A DNA stretch of 64,000 nucleotides from JAAUTT01 sp963846585 (lineage in GTDB: Bacteria > Bacteroidota > Bacteroidia > Bacteroidales > JAAUTT01). A program made the translations under genes and the position numbers. Shown piece after piece: positions 37,725 to 47,600 of this stretch. Below the pieces are notes generated by a model. The model was not told where the DNA came from. It searched no databases and saw only the letters and a list, made by a program, of their open reading frames with translations. Position 1 is the stretch's first letter; the number at the start of each line of letters is the position of its first letter. The stretch lies in NCBI GenBank assembly GCA_963846585.1, contig CAWJWO010000001.1, forward strand, positions 124,001-188,000, given 5' to 3'.

Positions 37725-38207
37725 TCAGGCACTTGATTTTTTTGCCAGCCGTTTAACTTTTTCCGGCTTTTTGTCATTTACAACACCATAAATATACAAT
37801 GAATGATGAGAAGGTTCAAAATTATTTAATTCACAGGCAGTTTTAATAATTTCGTCTATACGGGGATCACAAAATTCTATTACTTTACCTGTCTGGGTAC
37901 ATATTAAATGATCGTGCTGTGTGCATCGATAGGCTTTTTCAAACTGTGAAATATTTTTTCCGAACTGGTGCTTAACAACAAGGTTACAACTAAGTAAGAG
38001 GTCCATAGTATTATATAATGTTGCCCTGCTAACCCTGTAATTTTTATTTTTCATATAAATGTACAGAGATTCAATATCGAAATGATTGTTACGTGTGTAC
38101 ACTTCATCAAGAATAGCAAATCTTTCAGGTGTTTTTCTATGTCCTTTCTTTTCAAGATACTCTGTGAATATCTTTCTTACAGTATTTTTTGTACCATTAT
38201 CAACCAT
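37725..38207 (-). CDS. Fur-family transcriptional regulator
   Basis: 160 residues. A winged helix with recognition region VSRATLYNTMDLLLSCNLV precedes the dimerisation domain with HDHLIC and GKVIEF. The structural-zinc CxxC pairs are absent (CTQTG in place of the first, and none at the C-terminus), as in many Bacteroidota homologues. Sensory metal sites around HDH and EPSHHSLYI are present. It could be an iron, peroxide or zinc sensor. It is monocistronic, with no adjacent metal-uptake genes. Confidence 0.88.
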   Translation of the reverse strand: MVDNGTKNTVRKIFTEYLEKKGHRKTPERFAILDEVYTRNNHFDIESLYIYMKNKNYRVSRATLYNTMDLLLSCNLVVKHQFGKNISQFEKAYRCTQHDHLICTQTGKVIEFCDPRIDEIIKTACELNNFEPSHHSLYIYGVVNDKKPEKVKRLAKKSSA

Positions 38208-38340
38208 ATATTTAGACTAATTAAAAATTAAATCAAAAATAATATATTTTTATTATGTAACAACTTTTAGGTTAGGTTTTAAGCTTTTAGGCTTTATGTA
38301 TTGATATAACGTTCTAAAAAGAAAATAGTTTCAATTAATA

Positions 38341-38382
38341 GTAATTAAGTGATTAAGTGATGAAGTGATTAAGTGATGAAGT
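38341..38382. repeat. AAGTGATT/AAGTGATG 8-mer array
   Basis: Five 8-base units alternate GATT and GATG, ending about 50 bases before the DUF3108 gene. Confidence 0.8.
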
Positions 38383-38434
38383 TTAATTTTTTTTTAAATT
38401 TGAATTATTTACTAATGATGAAGGTGAGGATATA

Positions 38435-39265
38435 TTGAATAAAAAATGGAAAGGCATTTTTTGCGGATTATTGATCTGGACTATGATTTATCAGACTGTT
38501 TTTCCGCAATGCGTTAGTTCGGTAAATGCATTTTACGCCGGAGAAAAGCTGAGTTATCAGGCACTTTATACCTGGGGATTCATATGGATACATGCTGCGA
38601 ATATTCAATTCTCGGTAAATTCCCAAAAAATTGGTTCGGATCAGGGATACTGGTTTGTTGCAAAAGGATCCAGTCTAAAAGCTTTTGACTGGTTTTTCAA
38701 AGTCAGGGACTGTTTTCAATCTTTGGTAACATCCGAAAAATTAACACCTCTCTGGTTTGACCAGAATTCATCAGAAGGTGGATTTGAAGTCAGGCAAACC
38801 TACTCGTTTGATCAGTCTCACAGCAGAATAATTCATCATGCCAACATTACCCACCGGCCAGTCATTCAGGATACAGTTCATATTCCTTCCTGTACATTTG
38901 ACATATTGTCAACCATATACTATTGCCGAACCATTCCGTTTGATCAATATAAGGTAAAAAACATTCTAACTGTGAATACATTAATTGACGGGAAACTGTA
39001 TCCGATAAAAATCAGGTTTTTAGGCAAGGAAATTATCCCCGGACTTCACAGAAAAGAAAAATTCAGATGCTTTAAGATTGAAGCCACTGCGGTAGAGAGT
39101 ACAAATTTCAAGGAAGGTGAAAAGATATATGTTTGGTTCACAGATGATAAAAACCATCTTCCTATTTTGGTGGAAGCAAAAGTAGTAGTCGGTTCTGTAA
39201 AAGGGTATCTTGACACCTATAATGGACTCAAGAATCCCTTGGAATCGAGGATAATATCAAAATAA
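38435..39265 (+). CDS. DUF3108 periplasmic protein
   Basis: 276 residues from a TTG start at 38435. The TTG is preceded by the purine-rich AAGGTGAGGA and is needed for the complete signal peptide (KGIFCGLLIWTMIYQTVF). The body matches DUF3108: AGEKLSYQALYTWGFIWIHA at the start and VWFTDDKNHLPILVEAKVVVGSVKGYL at the end. The function is unknown; the family is beta-rich and periplasmic. It converges on the RelA/SpoT gene 35 bases away. Confidence 0.85.
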   Translation: MNKKWKGIFCGLLIWTMIYQTVFPQCVSSVNAFYAGEKLSYQALYTWGFIWIHAANIQFSVNSQKIGSDQGYWFVAKGSSLKAFDWFFKVRDCFQSLVTSEKLTPLWFDQNSSEGGFEVRQTYSFDQSHSRIIHHANITHRPVIQDTVHIPSCTFDILSTIYYCRTIPFDQYKVKNILTVNTLIDGKLYPIKIRFLGKEIIPGLHRKEKFRCFKIEATAVESTNFKEGEKIYVWFTDDKNHLPILVEAKVVVGSVKGYLDTYNGLKNPLESRIISK

Positions 39266-39300
39266 ATCATTTGTAAATCAACGCTTTCTTTCAGAAATTT

Positions 39301-41562
39301 TTACTCCGGCAGGTTCTCTACCCGGCTGACATGTTCAACCCCTTTTGTATTTAAAAGATTGTCAATAAGGTTGTTCAAATCTTTGGCGTTATGTACGTAC
39401 AAGTCAATTGTGCCTTCGAAAATACCATCATGGCTGGCAAGATCTATCGCCCTTATGTTTACACTAAACTCTTTACAGATAATATTTGTAATTTGGTTAT
39501 ATATTCCAAATCGGTCAATTCCCCTGATAGCAATCCTGGCTAAAAAAGATAAAATTTTATAAGTAGTCCATTTTGCTTGTATTAATAAGTTTGCATGTGC
39601 AGAAACAAGCTTGACAGCATGAGGACATCTTGATTTATGTATAATTACTTTATTATCATGAGCATTGCGGTGCCCTACTATATCATCGCCGGGAATTGGA
39701 TTGCAACATTTAGCCAGATGATAATTTGCCTCAGTGCCATCAGTCGTTTCACGGATTAAAAAAGTGGATTTAGGATCAATATCAACATTCTCCAAATTAT
39801 TAACTAATTCATTATCAATAATTTCATCCTTTCGAGGAATTACTTTAGTCAGCTGAAGTTCCCAATAACGGATCCATTTGTTCTTTGTATTCTTTTTTAA
39901 GACTTTAACTACATCATCCAGATTAATAATTCCACTGCCAATTTTGCTGTAAAGTTCATCCTTCGACACTACTTCATAGGCAGGCAACAACTTCTTAAAA
40001 ATCCGTGAACTGGGTACAAGGCTCATTTCACTTAATTTATTTTCGAGAATATGTTTACCTATTTCTATCCTGTTCTTAATTTCAGCTTTAATTGAAGCTT
40101 TTATAGCTGCTTTTGCCTTTGCCGTAACAACATACTCAAACCATTCACGTTGCGATTTTCGTTTATCTGATGTAACCACTTCAACCTGGTCACCACTACC
40201 AATTATATGGTTTAAAGGGACTAGTTTATGGTTAACTTTGGCAGCTATTGCCGAATTGCCAATTTCGGAATGAATTTCATAAGCAAAATCAAGAGCCGTA
40301 GCATTTTTTGGCAGGGTTATTATTTGTCCTTTAGGTGTGAAGACATGTATTTCGGATGAAAACAGGCTCATTTTAAATTCGTCAAGGAACTCTAAAGCAT
40401 CAGACTGCGGATTTGCAAGCATTTCACGAATACTCTTCAGCCATTTATCAAGTTCAGATTCCTGTGAACCCGAACCTTTATACTTCCAATGAGCAGCAAA
40501 ACCACGTTCAGCTATCTCATCCATTCTCCTGGTGCGAATCTGAACTTCAATCCATTTTCCACTGGGACCCATAACAGTAACATGCAAGGCTTCATAACCG
40601 TTAGTTTTGGGAGTACTAACCCAATCCCTTATGCGTTCAGGTTTGGGCATATAAATATCAGTTAATATGGAATAAATATTCCAGCATTGCGTTTTTTCCG
40701 GAATATCATCGGTTGGTTCAAAGATTACCCTTATAGCAAGCAAATCGTATACCTCTTCAAAAGGTACTCCCTTATGCTGCATTTTGAAATAGATGGAATA
40801 AATCGATTTGGGCCTGCCGGATATTTCATATGAGATACCATTTTTATCGAGAGCATTACGGATTGGCCGGGTAAATTCCTCAATTTGTTTTCTCCTGTTT
40901 TCTTCAGTATCATGCAGGCGATTAACTATTTCGTCAAATATTTTTGGATGCCTGTATTTTAAACTAAGATCTTCCAACTCAGTTTTTATGGGATAAAGGC
41001 CTAACCGATGAGCTAAAGGGGCATAAAGAAAAATTGTTTCCCCTGATATCTTTATTTGCTTGTAAGGAGGCAAAGAATCCAGTGTACGCATATTGTGTAA
41101 CCTGTCAGCCAACTTAATGAAAATTACCCTGATGTCATCAGATAATGTTAATAACATTTTACGGAAGTTTTCAGCCTGCAGGGACGAATTATTGTCAAAA
41201 ACTTCTGATATTTTTGTCAGGCCATCTACAATAGAAGCAACTGTTTTGCCGAAATTAGTAGCAATGAATTCCAGAGTGTAATCGGTATCTTCAACAATAT
41301 CATGCAAAAGTGACGCAACAACTGAAGTAGTGCCAAGCCCAATTTCTGTGGCTACTATTTTTGCAACAGCTATTGGGTGAAGGATGTATGGCTCACCCGA
41401 TTTTCTTTTCATTTCTTTATGAGCTTCGTTGGCCAGTTCGAATGCCTCAATAATTAAAGTACGATCTTCATCCCCTTTGATCCTCCTGGTACAATGAGCC
41501 AATAAATCGTCAAAACGGTCAACTATTAATTTTTCATCCTGTTCTGTCAGAACTCCAATCAT
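39301..41562 (-). CDS. relA/spoT: Bifunctional (p)ppGpp synthetase/hydrolase
   Basis: 753 residues, full-length RSH. The HD hydrolase is about residues 50-200 (LLHDIVEDTDYTLE, KLADRLHNMRTLDSLP). The synthetase is about 250-370 (SGRPKSIYSIYFKMQ, DLLAIRVIF, TNGYEALHVTV, EVQIRTRRMDEIAERG). TGS is about 405-465 and ACT at the C-terminus. Both catalytic motif sets look intact, so it should both make and degrade the alarmone. It governs the stringent response. Confidence 0.95.
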   Translation of the reverse strand: MIGVLTEQDEKLIVDRFDDLLAHCTRRIKGDEDRTLIIEAFELANEAHKEMKRKSGEPYILHPIAVAKIVATEIGLGTTSVVASLLHDIVEDTDYTLEFIATNFGKTVASIVDGLTKISEVFDNNSSLQAENFRKMLLTLSDDIRVIFIKLADRLHNMRTLDSLPPYKQIKISGETIFLYAPLAHRLGLYPIKTELEDLSLKYRHPKIFDEIVNRLHDTEENRRKQIEEFTRPIRNALDKNGISYEISGRPKSIYSIYFKMQHKGVPFEEVYDLLAIRVIFEPTDDIPEKTQCWNIYSILTDIYMPKPERIRDWVSTPKTNGYEALHVTVMGPSGKWIEVQIRTRRMDEIAERGFAAHWKYKGSGSQESELDKWLKSIREMLANPQSDALEFLDEFKMSLFSSEIHVFTPKGQIITLPKNATALDFAYEIHSEIGNSAIAAKVNHKLVPLNHIIGSGDQVEVVTSDKRKSQREWFEYVVTAKAKAAIKASIKAEIKNRIEIGKHILENKLSEMSLVPSSRIFKKLLPAYEVVSKDELYSKIGSGIINLDDVVKVLKKNTKNKWIRYWELQLTKVIPRKDEIIDNELVNNLENVDIDPKSTFLIRETTDGTEANYHLAKCCNPIPGDDIVGHRNAHDNKVIIHKSRCPHAVKLVSAHANLLIQAKWTTYKILSFLARIAIRGIDRFGIYNQITNIICKEFSVNIRAIDLASHDGIFEGTIDLYVHNAKDLNNLIDNLLNTKGVEHVSRVENLPE

Positions 41563-41582
41563 AAATACATTACCTTATTTTA

Positions 41583-41590
41583 CAAAATTA
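41583..41590 (-). promoter_or_regulatory. Possible -7 element of the RSH gene
   Basis: On the minus strand TAATTTTG matches TAnnTTTG about 20 bases upstream of the ATG at 41562. The -33 box is not convincing. Confidence 0.3.
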
Positions 41591-41649
41591 GTTAATAATG
41601 CTTTCTAATATTCAGTACTATTAATAAATCTTTGTTTATAAAATGATTA

Positions 41650-43156
41650 TTATGGATAAATTAACGAAAAGCTACCCTTTTTATAATATTTTTCACCATT
41701 ACCGGAGGTAAATGTTATGAAATAAACATATACTCCTTCAGAAGCATTTATTCCTCCCTTCAGTTTTCCGTTCCATCCTTCCTGAGAATTTTCAGTTTCA
41801 TAAATTTCCCCACCAGAGCGGTTATATATGATCATTTTAAATTGCAAAGGCTCAAAAGCAAAAAAAGCTTTAAATTCATTATTGGGTCCGTTACTATTTG
41901 GAATAAAGGCATTGGGTATAAAAACATCAGATGACAGGTCGGTACAAACTGTTGCTGACTGGCTGTTATATGAATTACCGCTACTATCCGGGTTTGAAAC
42001 AGAAATAATATAGTAACAAAGATTACCCTGATTATTTTGGCCTATAAGCGGACTAATATTGTCATTATATTGTGTTGGTTGATCTGCAGGGCTTTTTTCT
42101 ATTAATTCCGGCGTTCCGCTGCCAATGCTTCTGTATATATTATATTGCTTAACTCCCATATACCAATTTATATACACAGGCCAGGCAATATTCATAACTT
42201 TTGATGTTAGGTTGCCATGCCGGATACATTGCAGTAACAAGATTTGGAATAACAGCAACCTGATTACATGCAGTAATTGGTTCAAGCTCGTAATACATGG
42301 TCAAAGTTGTACTATCGCTTGTATTTATATTTCCACTATTATTAACGTTTGTCAATGTTTTTACCGGTAAAAATGAACCGGCAGGGTTTGTACTTCGTAA
42401 AAGCTGATAATTTGATATTTGTGAATTTGGATCAATTGAAAAATTAAGAGTAACCTGGTTAGCAGAGGTAAAATTTGATGAAATACCCTGAATATATGAA
42501 GGCAATCCGGTTGGTTTTACAAATCGGTTGGACTCGTAAGAAGTTGATGTAGTGGTTCCATCAGTATTTTTTGCTAATACATAATATGTATGCAACTGGT
42601 TACCGCTTGCATATATTGAGAATTGATTACTATTTGCCGGTATACTGTCATTTATAACAACAGGGTTAAAATTATCAATAATTTCCCACACTATATATTT
42701 TGACAGATTATTACCCCACCCGACATATTTGGACCAGGTCAGATTTATTGATGAATTGCATGAATCATATGTATTGGTTAAAAAAACAGTACGGTTGGAA
42801 ATTGAAAAACCGCTTTTTATTCCTAAGGAATCTAATGCTATCATATTAAACCATACTGCTTTATATTTAACAGAATCGTACATGAATGAAGTTGAAGTTG
42901 TTGTAGGGCTATAATTAACAGAATCGGCATAGGGGGATGAATAACCATAATAAGGGTTATTATTGCCATTGTCAGCCATCTGTACAATATAATATTTTTT
43001 CAGGTGAGGTGACCCGCTATTTATCCATTTAATATATACCAGTCCGGTTGTTGGTTCAACTGTAACAAATTTAATTGCAGGCGGATCAGGAATTTGCTGC
43101 CCAAAAGAATGTAATACATTCCAAATTAAAGCAACTATGATAATAATTTTTCTCAA
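41650..43156 (-). pseudogene. Frameshifted secreted protein with fibronectin-like repeats and CHU_C tail
   Basis: The first frame (start 43156) has a signal peptide (ending SFGQQ) and beta-sandwich repeats resembling fibronectin III. The second frame (to 41650) continues with VMNIAWPVYINW and a CHU_C/gliding-motility T9SS domain (NEFKAFFAFEPLQFKMIIYN ... GGEIYETENSQEGWNG ... GVYVYFITF). Removing one A from the AAAA run at 42199-42202 joins QPNIK to VMNIAWPV in frame, giving about 500 residues. It may be a homopolymer sequencing error, slippage variation or true decay. Confidence 0.85.
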
Positions 43157-43252
43157 TGTTCAATATTTATTAGTTGTAGAGGTTGTATATATAACCTTTA
43201 CAACTTTATTCAATTAGTCAATAATGTTAATTAAGGGTTAATTTAGCATATT

Positions 43253-43399
43253 AAATTTACCACAAAGGTACACTAAGTTAATCACTAAGGTACACAAAGC
43301 ATAATTCAAAATATACTTGATTTCATCATTTAAAATGGTTAGCTCCTTTGCGTTACTTTGTGTATCCCTTTGTGATCTTTGTGGTCTAAATTTTTCAAC
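43253..43399 (-). mobile_element. MITE-like 147-bp element, copy 2
   Basis: Inverted copy of 11541-11686, sharing ends ACCACAAAGG and CTTTGTGGT, internal ACACAAAG motifs and GATGAAATCAAGTATATT. It lies between the CHU_C gene and the M16 pair. The remainder of 43157-43433 holds only a short GGTTGTATATATAACC palindrome and GTAATTT units. Confidence 0.75.
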
Positions 43400-43433
43400 T
43401 ATTAATTCAAATTAGTAATTTGTAATTTACGTT

Positions 43434-44717
43434 TCACATTACTCCCACCACTACTTCATAAAAAGAAGCCGGATCTAGATATTTTTTAGCAAGGGACAAA
43501 ATTTGTGCCGAAGAAATTGATTTAATTGTTTCAATATAATTATCATAATATTCGTATCCAAAGTTGTATTCCAAAAGTGAAATAAGACTTTCTGCCTGGG
43601 CAAACGGACCATCAAACATCCTGACTAATTCACCCAGCAAATAATTTTTAACCCGACCTAACTCTGTTTCAGGAACCAATTCTGTTCTTAATTTTTCTAT
43701 TTCTTCATAAATATCGTTTATAGCATTTTTTGTAACTTTCGTTCCCAAATCAGAAGAAATTGAAAGATATCCTGAATGCAAAAACGTCACAAATAAAGAA
43801 TTTATCCCATAAGTATAGCCTTTGTCTTCTCTTAATGTTTTCATTAACCGTGAACCAAAATAACCTCCTAATATGCAATTAACAACTGACATGCCAATAT
43901 AATCAGGATTTAACCTGTTAAACAATTCTTTGCCAATCCTGACAGCATTCTGCACGGCATGAGGTTTTTCAATATATATTTTCCGTTCTGTTTCCGGTAA
44001 AACACTATATAAAATATCTTTGTTCAATTCGTTATAATTCCAAACACCTTCTCCAAAACATTTTTCAATCAAAATTATATCCTTGTCATTTGTTGCTCCG
44101 GATGCAATTATGGTACACCTGCCGGAACTGTAAAAATGTCTGTAAAAATCTGTTAAATCTTCTCTCAGAATTGTATCGAAGTCTTCCTCGACTATCATGT
44201 ATCCGTAAGGGTGATTATTGCCGAACATCATTCTGGAATTAACTGCCCTGGCAATGTTTCTTAATTTTGTTTGTTCTATCCGAAATTGTTGCTTGCTTTT
44301 ATTCTTGAAATGAAAAACTTCGTGTTCAGGAAATGTTGCGTTCTTAATAATATCTTCGAGCAATGGTAATACTTCCGGCAAAAATTTGCTCATAGTAAAA
44401 AAGGAAACATAAGCAAAATCCTTATCAAGATTGTACCCTAAATATGCCCCATAAAATTCGACAATGTCAGCAATCTCGGCCGATGTGAATCTGGTAGTTC
44501 CTTCATTAAGCAATTGGTTTACCGCAAAAGCAACAATTGGTGATTTTTGAAACCAGTTTCCGGCTTCAAACATTAGTTCAATTTTAACAAGTTCAGTATT
44601 ATCTGAATTTAACTGATATAAAGGAATACCATTTTTCAGAATTGTTTTGCGGGCTTTATTAATATTAAATGAATTAATTTCACTTATATAAGGTGGTATA
44701 GTCCTGTTAATTGTCAT
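43434..44717 (-). CDS. M16 peptidase family, non-catalytic partner subunit
   Basis: 427 residues, with the duplicated M16 fold. The zinc motif HxxEH is absent: the equivalent region reads FAVNQLLNEGTTRF. The C-terminal half has the family Arg/Tyr motif (GSRLMKTLREDKGYTYGI). In two-gene M16B systems the non-catalytic subunit completes the chamber with a catalytic one, here the gene 6 bases upstream. Confidence 0.9.
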   Translation of the reverse strand: MTINRTIPPYISEINSFNINKARKTILKNGIPLYQLNSDNTELVKIELMFEAGNWFQKSPIVAFAVNQLLNEGTTRFTSAEIADIVEFYGAYLGYNLDKDFAYVSFFTMSKFLPEVLPLLEDIIKNATFPEHEVFHFKNKSKQQFRIEQTKLRNIARAVNSRMMFGNNHPYGYMIVEEDFDTILREDLTDFYRHFYSSGRCTIIASGATNDKDIILIEKCFGEGVWNYNELNKDILYSVLPETERKIYIEKPHAVQNAVRIGKELFNRLNPDYIGMSVVNCILGGYFGSRLMKTLREDKGYTYGINSLFVTFLHSGYLSISSDLGTKVTKNAINDIYEEIEKLRTELVPETELGRVKNYLLGELVRMFDGPFAQAESLISLLEYNFGYEYYDNYIETIKSISSAQILSLAKKYLDPASFYEVVVGVM

Positions 44718-44723
44718 ACTATT

Positions 44724-45962
44724 TTATTTTTCAGAAAGATAATAAAGTGTGGAACAGTTTGAATGGTCAAAAATAACTTTTGAAACCCTCATTATATCTT
44801 CAGGCTTAACAGAAAAGTAGTAGTTTATTTCACTATTTATCAAACCAGCATCGCCTAACATTGCAAAATATGAAAGTCCCATCGCTTTATTTAAAATATT
44901 CGAATATCCTTGCAAAATGGCAGTTTCAAAACGGTTTTGAACTTTTGTGAATTCTTTTTCCCCAATTATTATCGTTTTTAAAGAATTAATTTTTTCATTT
45001 ATAGCATTATCAGCAGTTTCGATATTTACACCCTGCATTAGCTTGCCTCCAATGATCAGAAGCCCGGGATCAATATCACCGGTTATATAAGCATTTATTT
45101 CAGTAAATAATTTCTTTTCTTTTACCAGGTCCTGGTAGAGCCTGGACGATTTTCCCCCGGATAAAAGGTCTGTTATAAGATCACACACATAATAATCCTT
45201 ATCTGATCGTTCAGGAATATGCCAGGCTTTATATATCGCATCAGAGGGTACTTTACGGTATACTGTCATAGTCCTTGATTTTTTCTGTATTGGTTCCCGC
45301 GGATAATTCACATGTTTTAAAATCCTGGGTTCAATGTTACCAAACCATTTGTCCACAAGAAGGCAGGCCTTTTCAGATGCAATATTTCCGGAAATAGAAA
45401 GAAAAGCATTATTAGGTGCATAATGTGAATAAAAGAAATTTTTCACATTATTCAGAGTTGCCTCTTGAATATGATTTATATTTTTACCTATAGTTGGCCA
45501 GCGATAAGGATGAACCTTATATGTTAAAGGCTTTAATATAAGCCACATATCTCCGTATGGCTGATTAAGGTACCTCTGACTGTATTCCTCAATGACAACA
45601 TTTTGTTGAATCTTAAGTTTTTCATCAGAAAAATCAAGGGCAAGCATCCGGTCAGATTCAAGCCACAATGCAGTTTCAATATTATCGGAGGGTAATGTTA
45701 TATAATAATTTGTGATATCACTGGTAGTAAAAGCATTATTTTCGCCACCAACTTTCTGTAATTGTTCGTCATACGAACTTATATTTTGAGAACCTCCAAA
45801 CATTAAATGTTCAAACAAATGTGCAAAACCAGTCCGGGAAAGTTGTTCGTCCCTCGAACCAACCTTGTAAAGAATATTTACAGCTGCTAATGGCGTCGAA
45901 AAATCTTCATTTACAATCAGTTTCAGACCATTGACAAATTGAAATGTTTCAAATTTAACCAT
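44724..45962 (-). CDS. M16 zinc peptidase, catalytic subunit
   Basis: 412 residues from the ATG at 45962; an upstream TTG at 45992 would add ten poorly conserved residues. The inverted zinc motif HLFEHLMF (HxxEH) is followed by the distal Glu region ALWLESDRMLALDF. No signal peptide, so it is probably cytoplasmic, degrading peptides together with the downstream partner. It is divergent from glyA. Confidence 0.92.
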   Translation of the reverse strand: MVKFETFQFVNGLKLIVNEDFSTPLAAVNILYKVGSRDEQLSRTGFAHLFEHLMFGGSQNISSYDEQLQKVGGENNAFTTSDITNYYITLPSDNIETALWLESDRMLALDFSDEKLKIQQNVVIEEYSQRYLNQPYGDMWLILKPLTYKVHPYRWPTIGKNINHIQEATLNNVKNFFYSHYAPNNAFLSISGNIASEKACLLVDKWFGNIEPRILKHVNYPREPIQKKSRTMTVYRKVPSDAIYKAWHIPERSDKDYYVCDLITDLLSGGKSSRLYQDLVKEKKLFTEINAYITGDIDPGLLIIGGKLMQGVNIETADNAINEKINSLKTIIIGEKEFTKVQNRFETAILQGYSNILNKAMGLSYFAMLGDAGLINSEINYYFSVKPEDIMRVSKVIFDHSNCSTLYYLSEK

Positions 45963-46120
45963 ATTGCCCGGGTGTTTATTACAAACATACAAATTTTAGT
46001 GAATTACTGATAAATTAATATTCATAGGTTGCAACTTTTATAATATTATTATTACTTATTTATTAACAACCTGAATTAATAATTCTGAAACATTTACCTT
46101 TGTCTTTTATTTCATCCATT

Positions 46121-47413
46121 ATGAACTTAAAACAGACATCCGACGACAAAATATTTAAATTAATTGAACAGGAAAAGCATCGCCAGACAACCGGCATAGA
46201 ACTTATTGCATCAGAAAATTTCGTTAGCGATAATGTACTTAAAGCCATGGGATCCTGTTTAACAAACAAATATGCAGAAGGTTATATTGGTAAACGATAT
46301 TATGGAGGCTGCCAGTTTATTGATGAAGTTGAAGGCCTTGCAATTGATCGTGCCAAAACTTTATTCGGGGCAGAATGGGCAAATGTCCAGCCTCACTCAG
46401 GGGCTCAGGCAAATGCAGCAGTAATGCTGGCAATTTTAAAGCCTGGCGATACTTTTCTTGGCTTTGATCTTTCTCATGGAGGCCACCTTACTCACGGATC
46501 GCCGGTAAATTATTCGGGGATTCTGTATCATCCTGTTGCCTATAGGGTAAATCATGATACAGGATTAATTGATTATGATGAAATGGCCCAGGTTGCTTTG
46601 AAAGAAAAACCAAGGCTTATTATTGCAGGAGCTTCGGCCTATTCACGTGACTGGGATTATTCCCGGATGCGTGAAATTGCTGATAAGATTGGCGCTATAC
46701 TTATGGCAGACATTTCACATCCGGCGGGATTAATTGCAAAAGGTTTATTAAATAATCCTTTTCCGCATTGCCATATCGTAACTACAACTACACACAAAAC
46801 TCTGCGCGGGCCAAGAGGAGGAATGATACTTATCGGAAAGGATTTTGACAATCCATGGGGCCTTAAAACTACAAAAGGCGAAACCAAAACGATGTCGCAA
46901 TTGCTTGATTCTGCAGTATTCCCCGGAATACAGGGAGGCCCGCTTGAACATGTTATTGCAGCCAAGGCTGTTGCTTTCAATGAAGATTTAAGTGATAATT
47001 ATAAATTGTATGTTAGCCAGGTAAAGAAAAATGCCAGCCTAATGGCAGATAATTTTATGCAAAAAGGTTATAAAGTTATATCAGGCGGCACAGATAATCA
47101 TTTGATGCTGGTAGATCTCCGGACCAAATTTCCTGATATCAATGGCAAAATGGCAGAGAATATTCTAATGAAGGCAGATATTACAATTAATAAAAATATG
47201 GTACCGTTTGATACCCGTTCTTCTTTCCAAACTTCAGGAATCCGGATTGGAACACCTGCTATTACTACGAGGGGCATTAAAGAAAACCAAATCGGGCTGA
47301 TTGTAGAGCTAATAGACGAAGTCCTTAACAACATTGATAACGATCAAATTATTACCATGGTTAAAAAAAAGGTAAACGGACTTATGAGCTCGTATCCATT
47401 ATACTCTTGGTAA
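46121..47413 (+). CDS. glyA: Serine hydroxymethyltransferase
   Basis: 430 residues from the ATG at 46121; the TTG at 46100 would add seven. It has ELIASENFVS, the PLP Lys in TTTTHKTLRGPRGG, KYAEGYIGKRYYGG and SGIRIGTPAITTRG. It interconverts serine and glycine with tetrahydrofolate. The 3-prime end runs straight into TAATTAG-type and AACCAGG repeats. Confidence 0.97.
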   Translation: MNLKQTSDDKIFKLIEQEKHRQTTGIELIASENFVSDNVLKAMGSCLTNKYAEGYIGKRYYGGCQFIDEVEGLAIDRAKTLFGAEWANVQPHSGAQANAAVMLAILKPGDTFLGFDLSHGGHLTHGSPVNYSGILYHPVAYRVNHDTGLIDYDEMAQVALKEKPRLIIAGASAYSRDWDYSRMREIADKIGAILMADISHPAGLIAKGLLNNPFPHCHIVTTTTHKTLRGPRGGMILIGKDFDNPWGLKTTKGETKTMSQLLDSAVFPGIQGGPLEHVIAAKAVAFNEDLSDNYKLYVSQVKKNASLMADNFMQKGYKVISGGTDNHLMLVDLRTKFPDINGKMAENILMKADITINKNMVPFDTRSSFQTSGIRIGTPAITTRGIKENQIGLIVELIDEVLNNIDNDQIITMVKKKVNGLMSSYPLYSW

Positions 47414-47447
47414 TTAGTAATTATTAATGAATAATTAACATAAAGTA

Positions 47448-47600
47448 GAACCAGGAACCAGGAACCAGGATAAGAATAATGTTTTCAAGTTCAAATTTGA
47501 AAATTTAATTTTCATTAATCACATTTACAAATAACCAGTGACTAATGTTTGGGCTCTTGGCTCTTGGCTCTTGGCTCTTGGTTCCTGGCTCTTGGCTCTA
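47448..47600. repeat. Facing AACCAGG and GGCTCTT heptamer arrays
   Basis: Three AACCAGG units (47448-47469) follow glyA. About six GGCTCTT/GGTTCCT units (47552-47600) precede the DUF4831 stop. They are reverse-complement relatives, so the convergent spacer is an inverted repeat. Confidence 0.88.

Noticed and set aside
37555..37791. A 78-codon + strand frame upstream of the Fur-family gene
   Set aside because: No family match and it overlaps the 3-prime end of fur in antisense; it looks like chance.
46657..47334. Minus-strand frames within glyA
   Set aside because: They are shadows of a highly conserved gene on the other strand.
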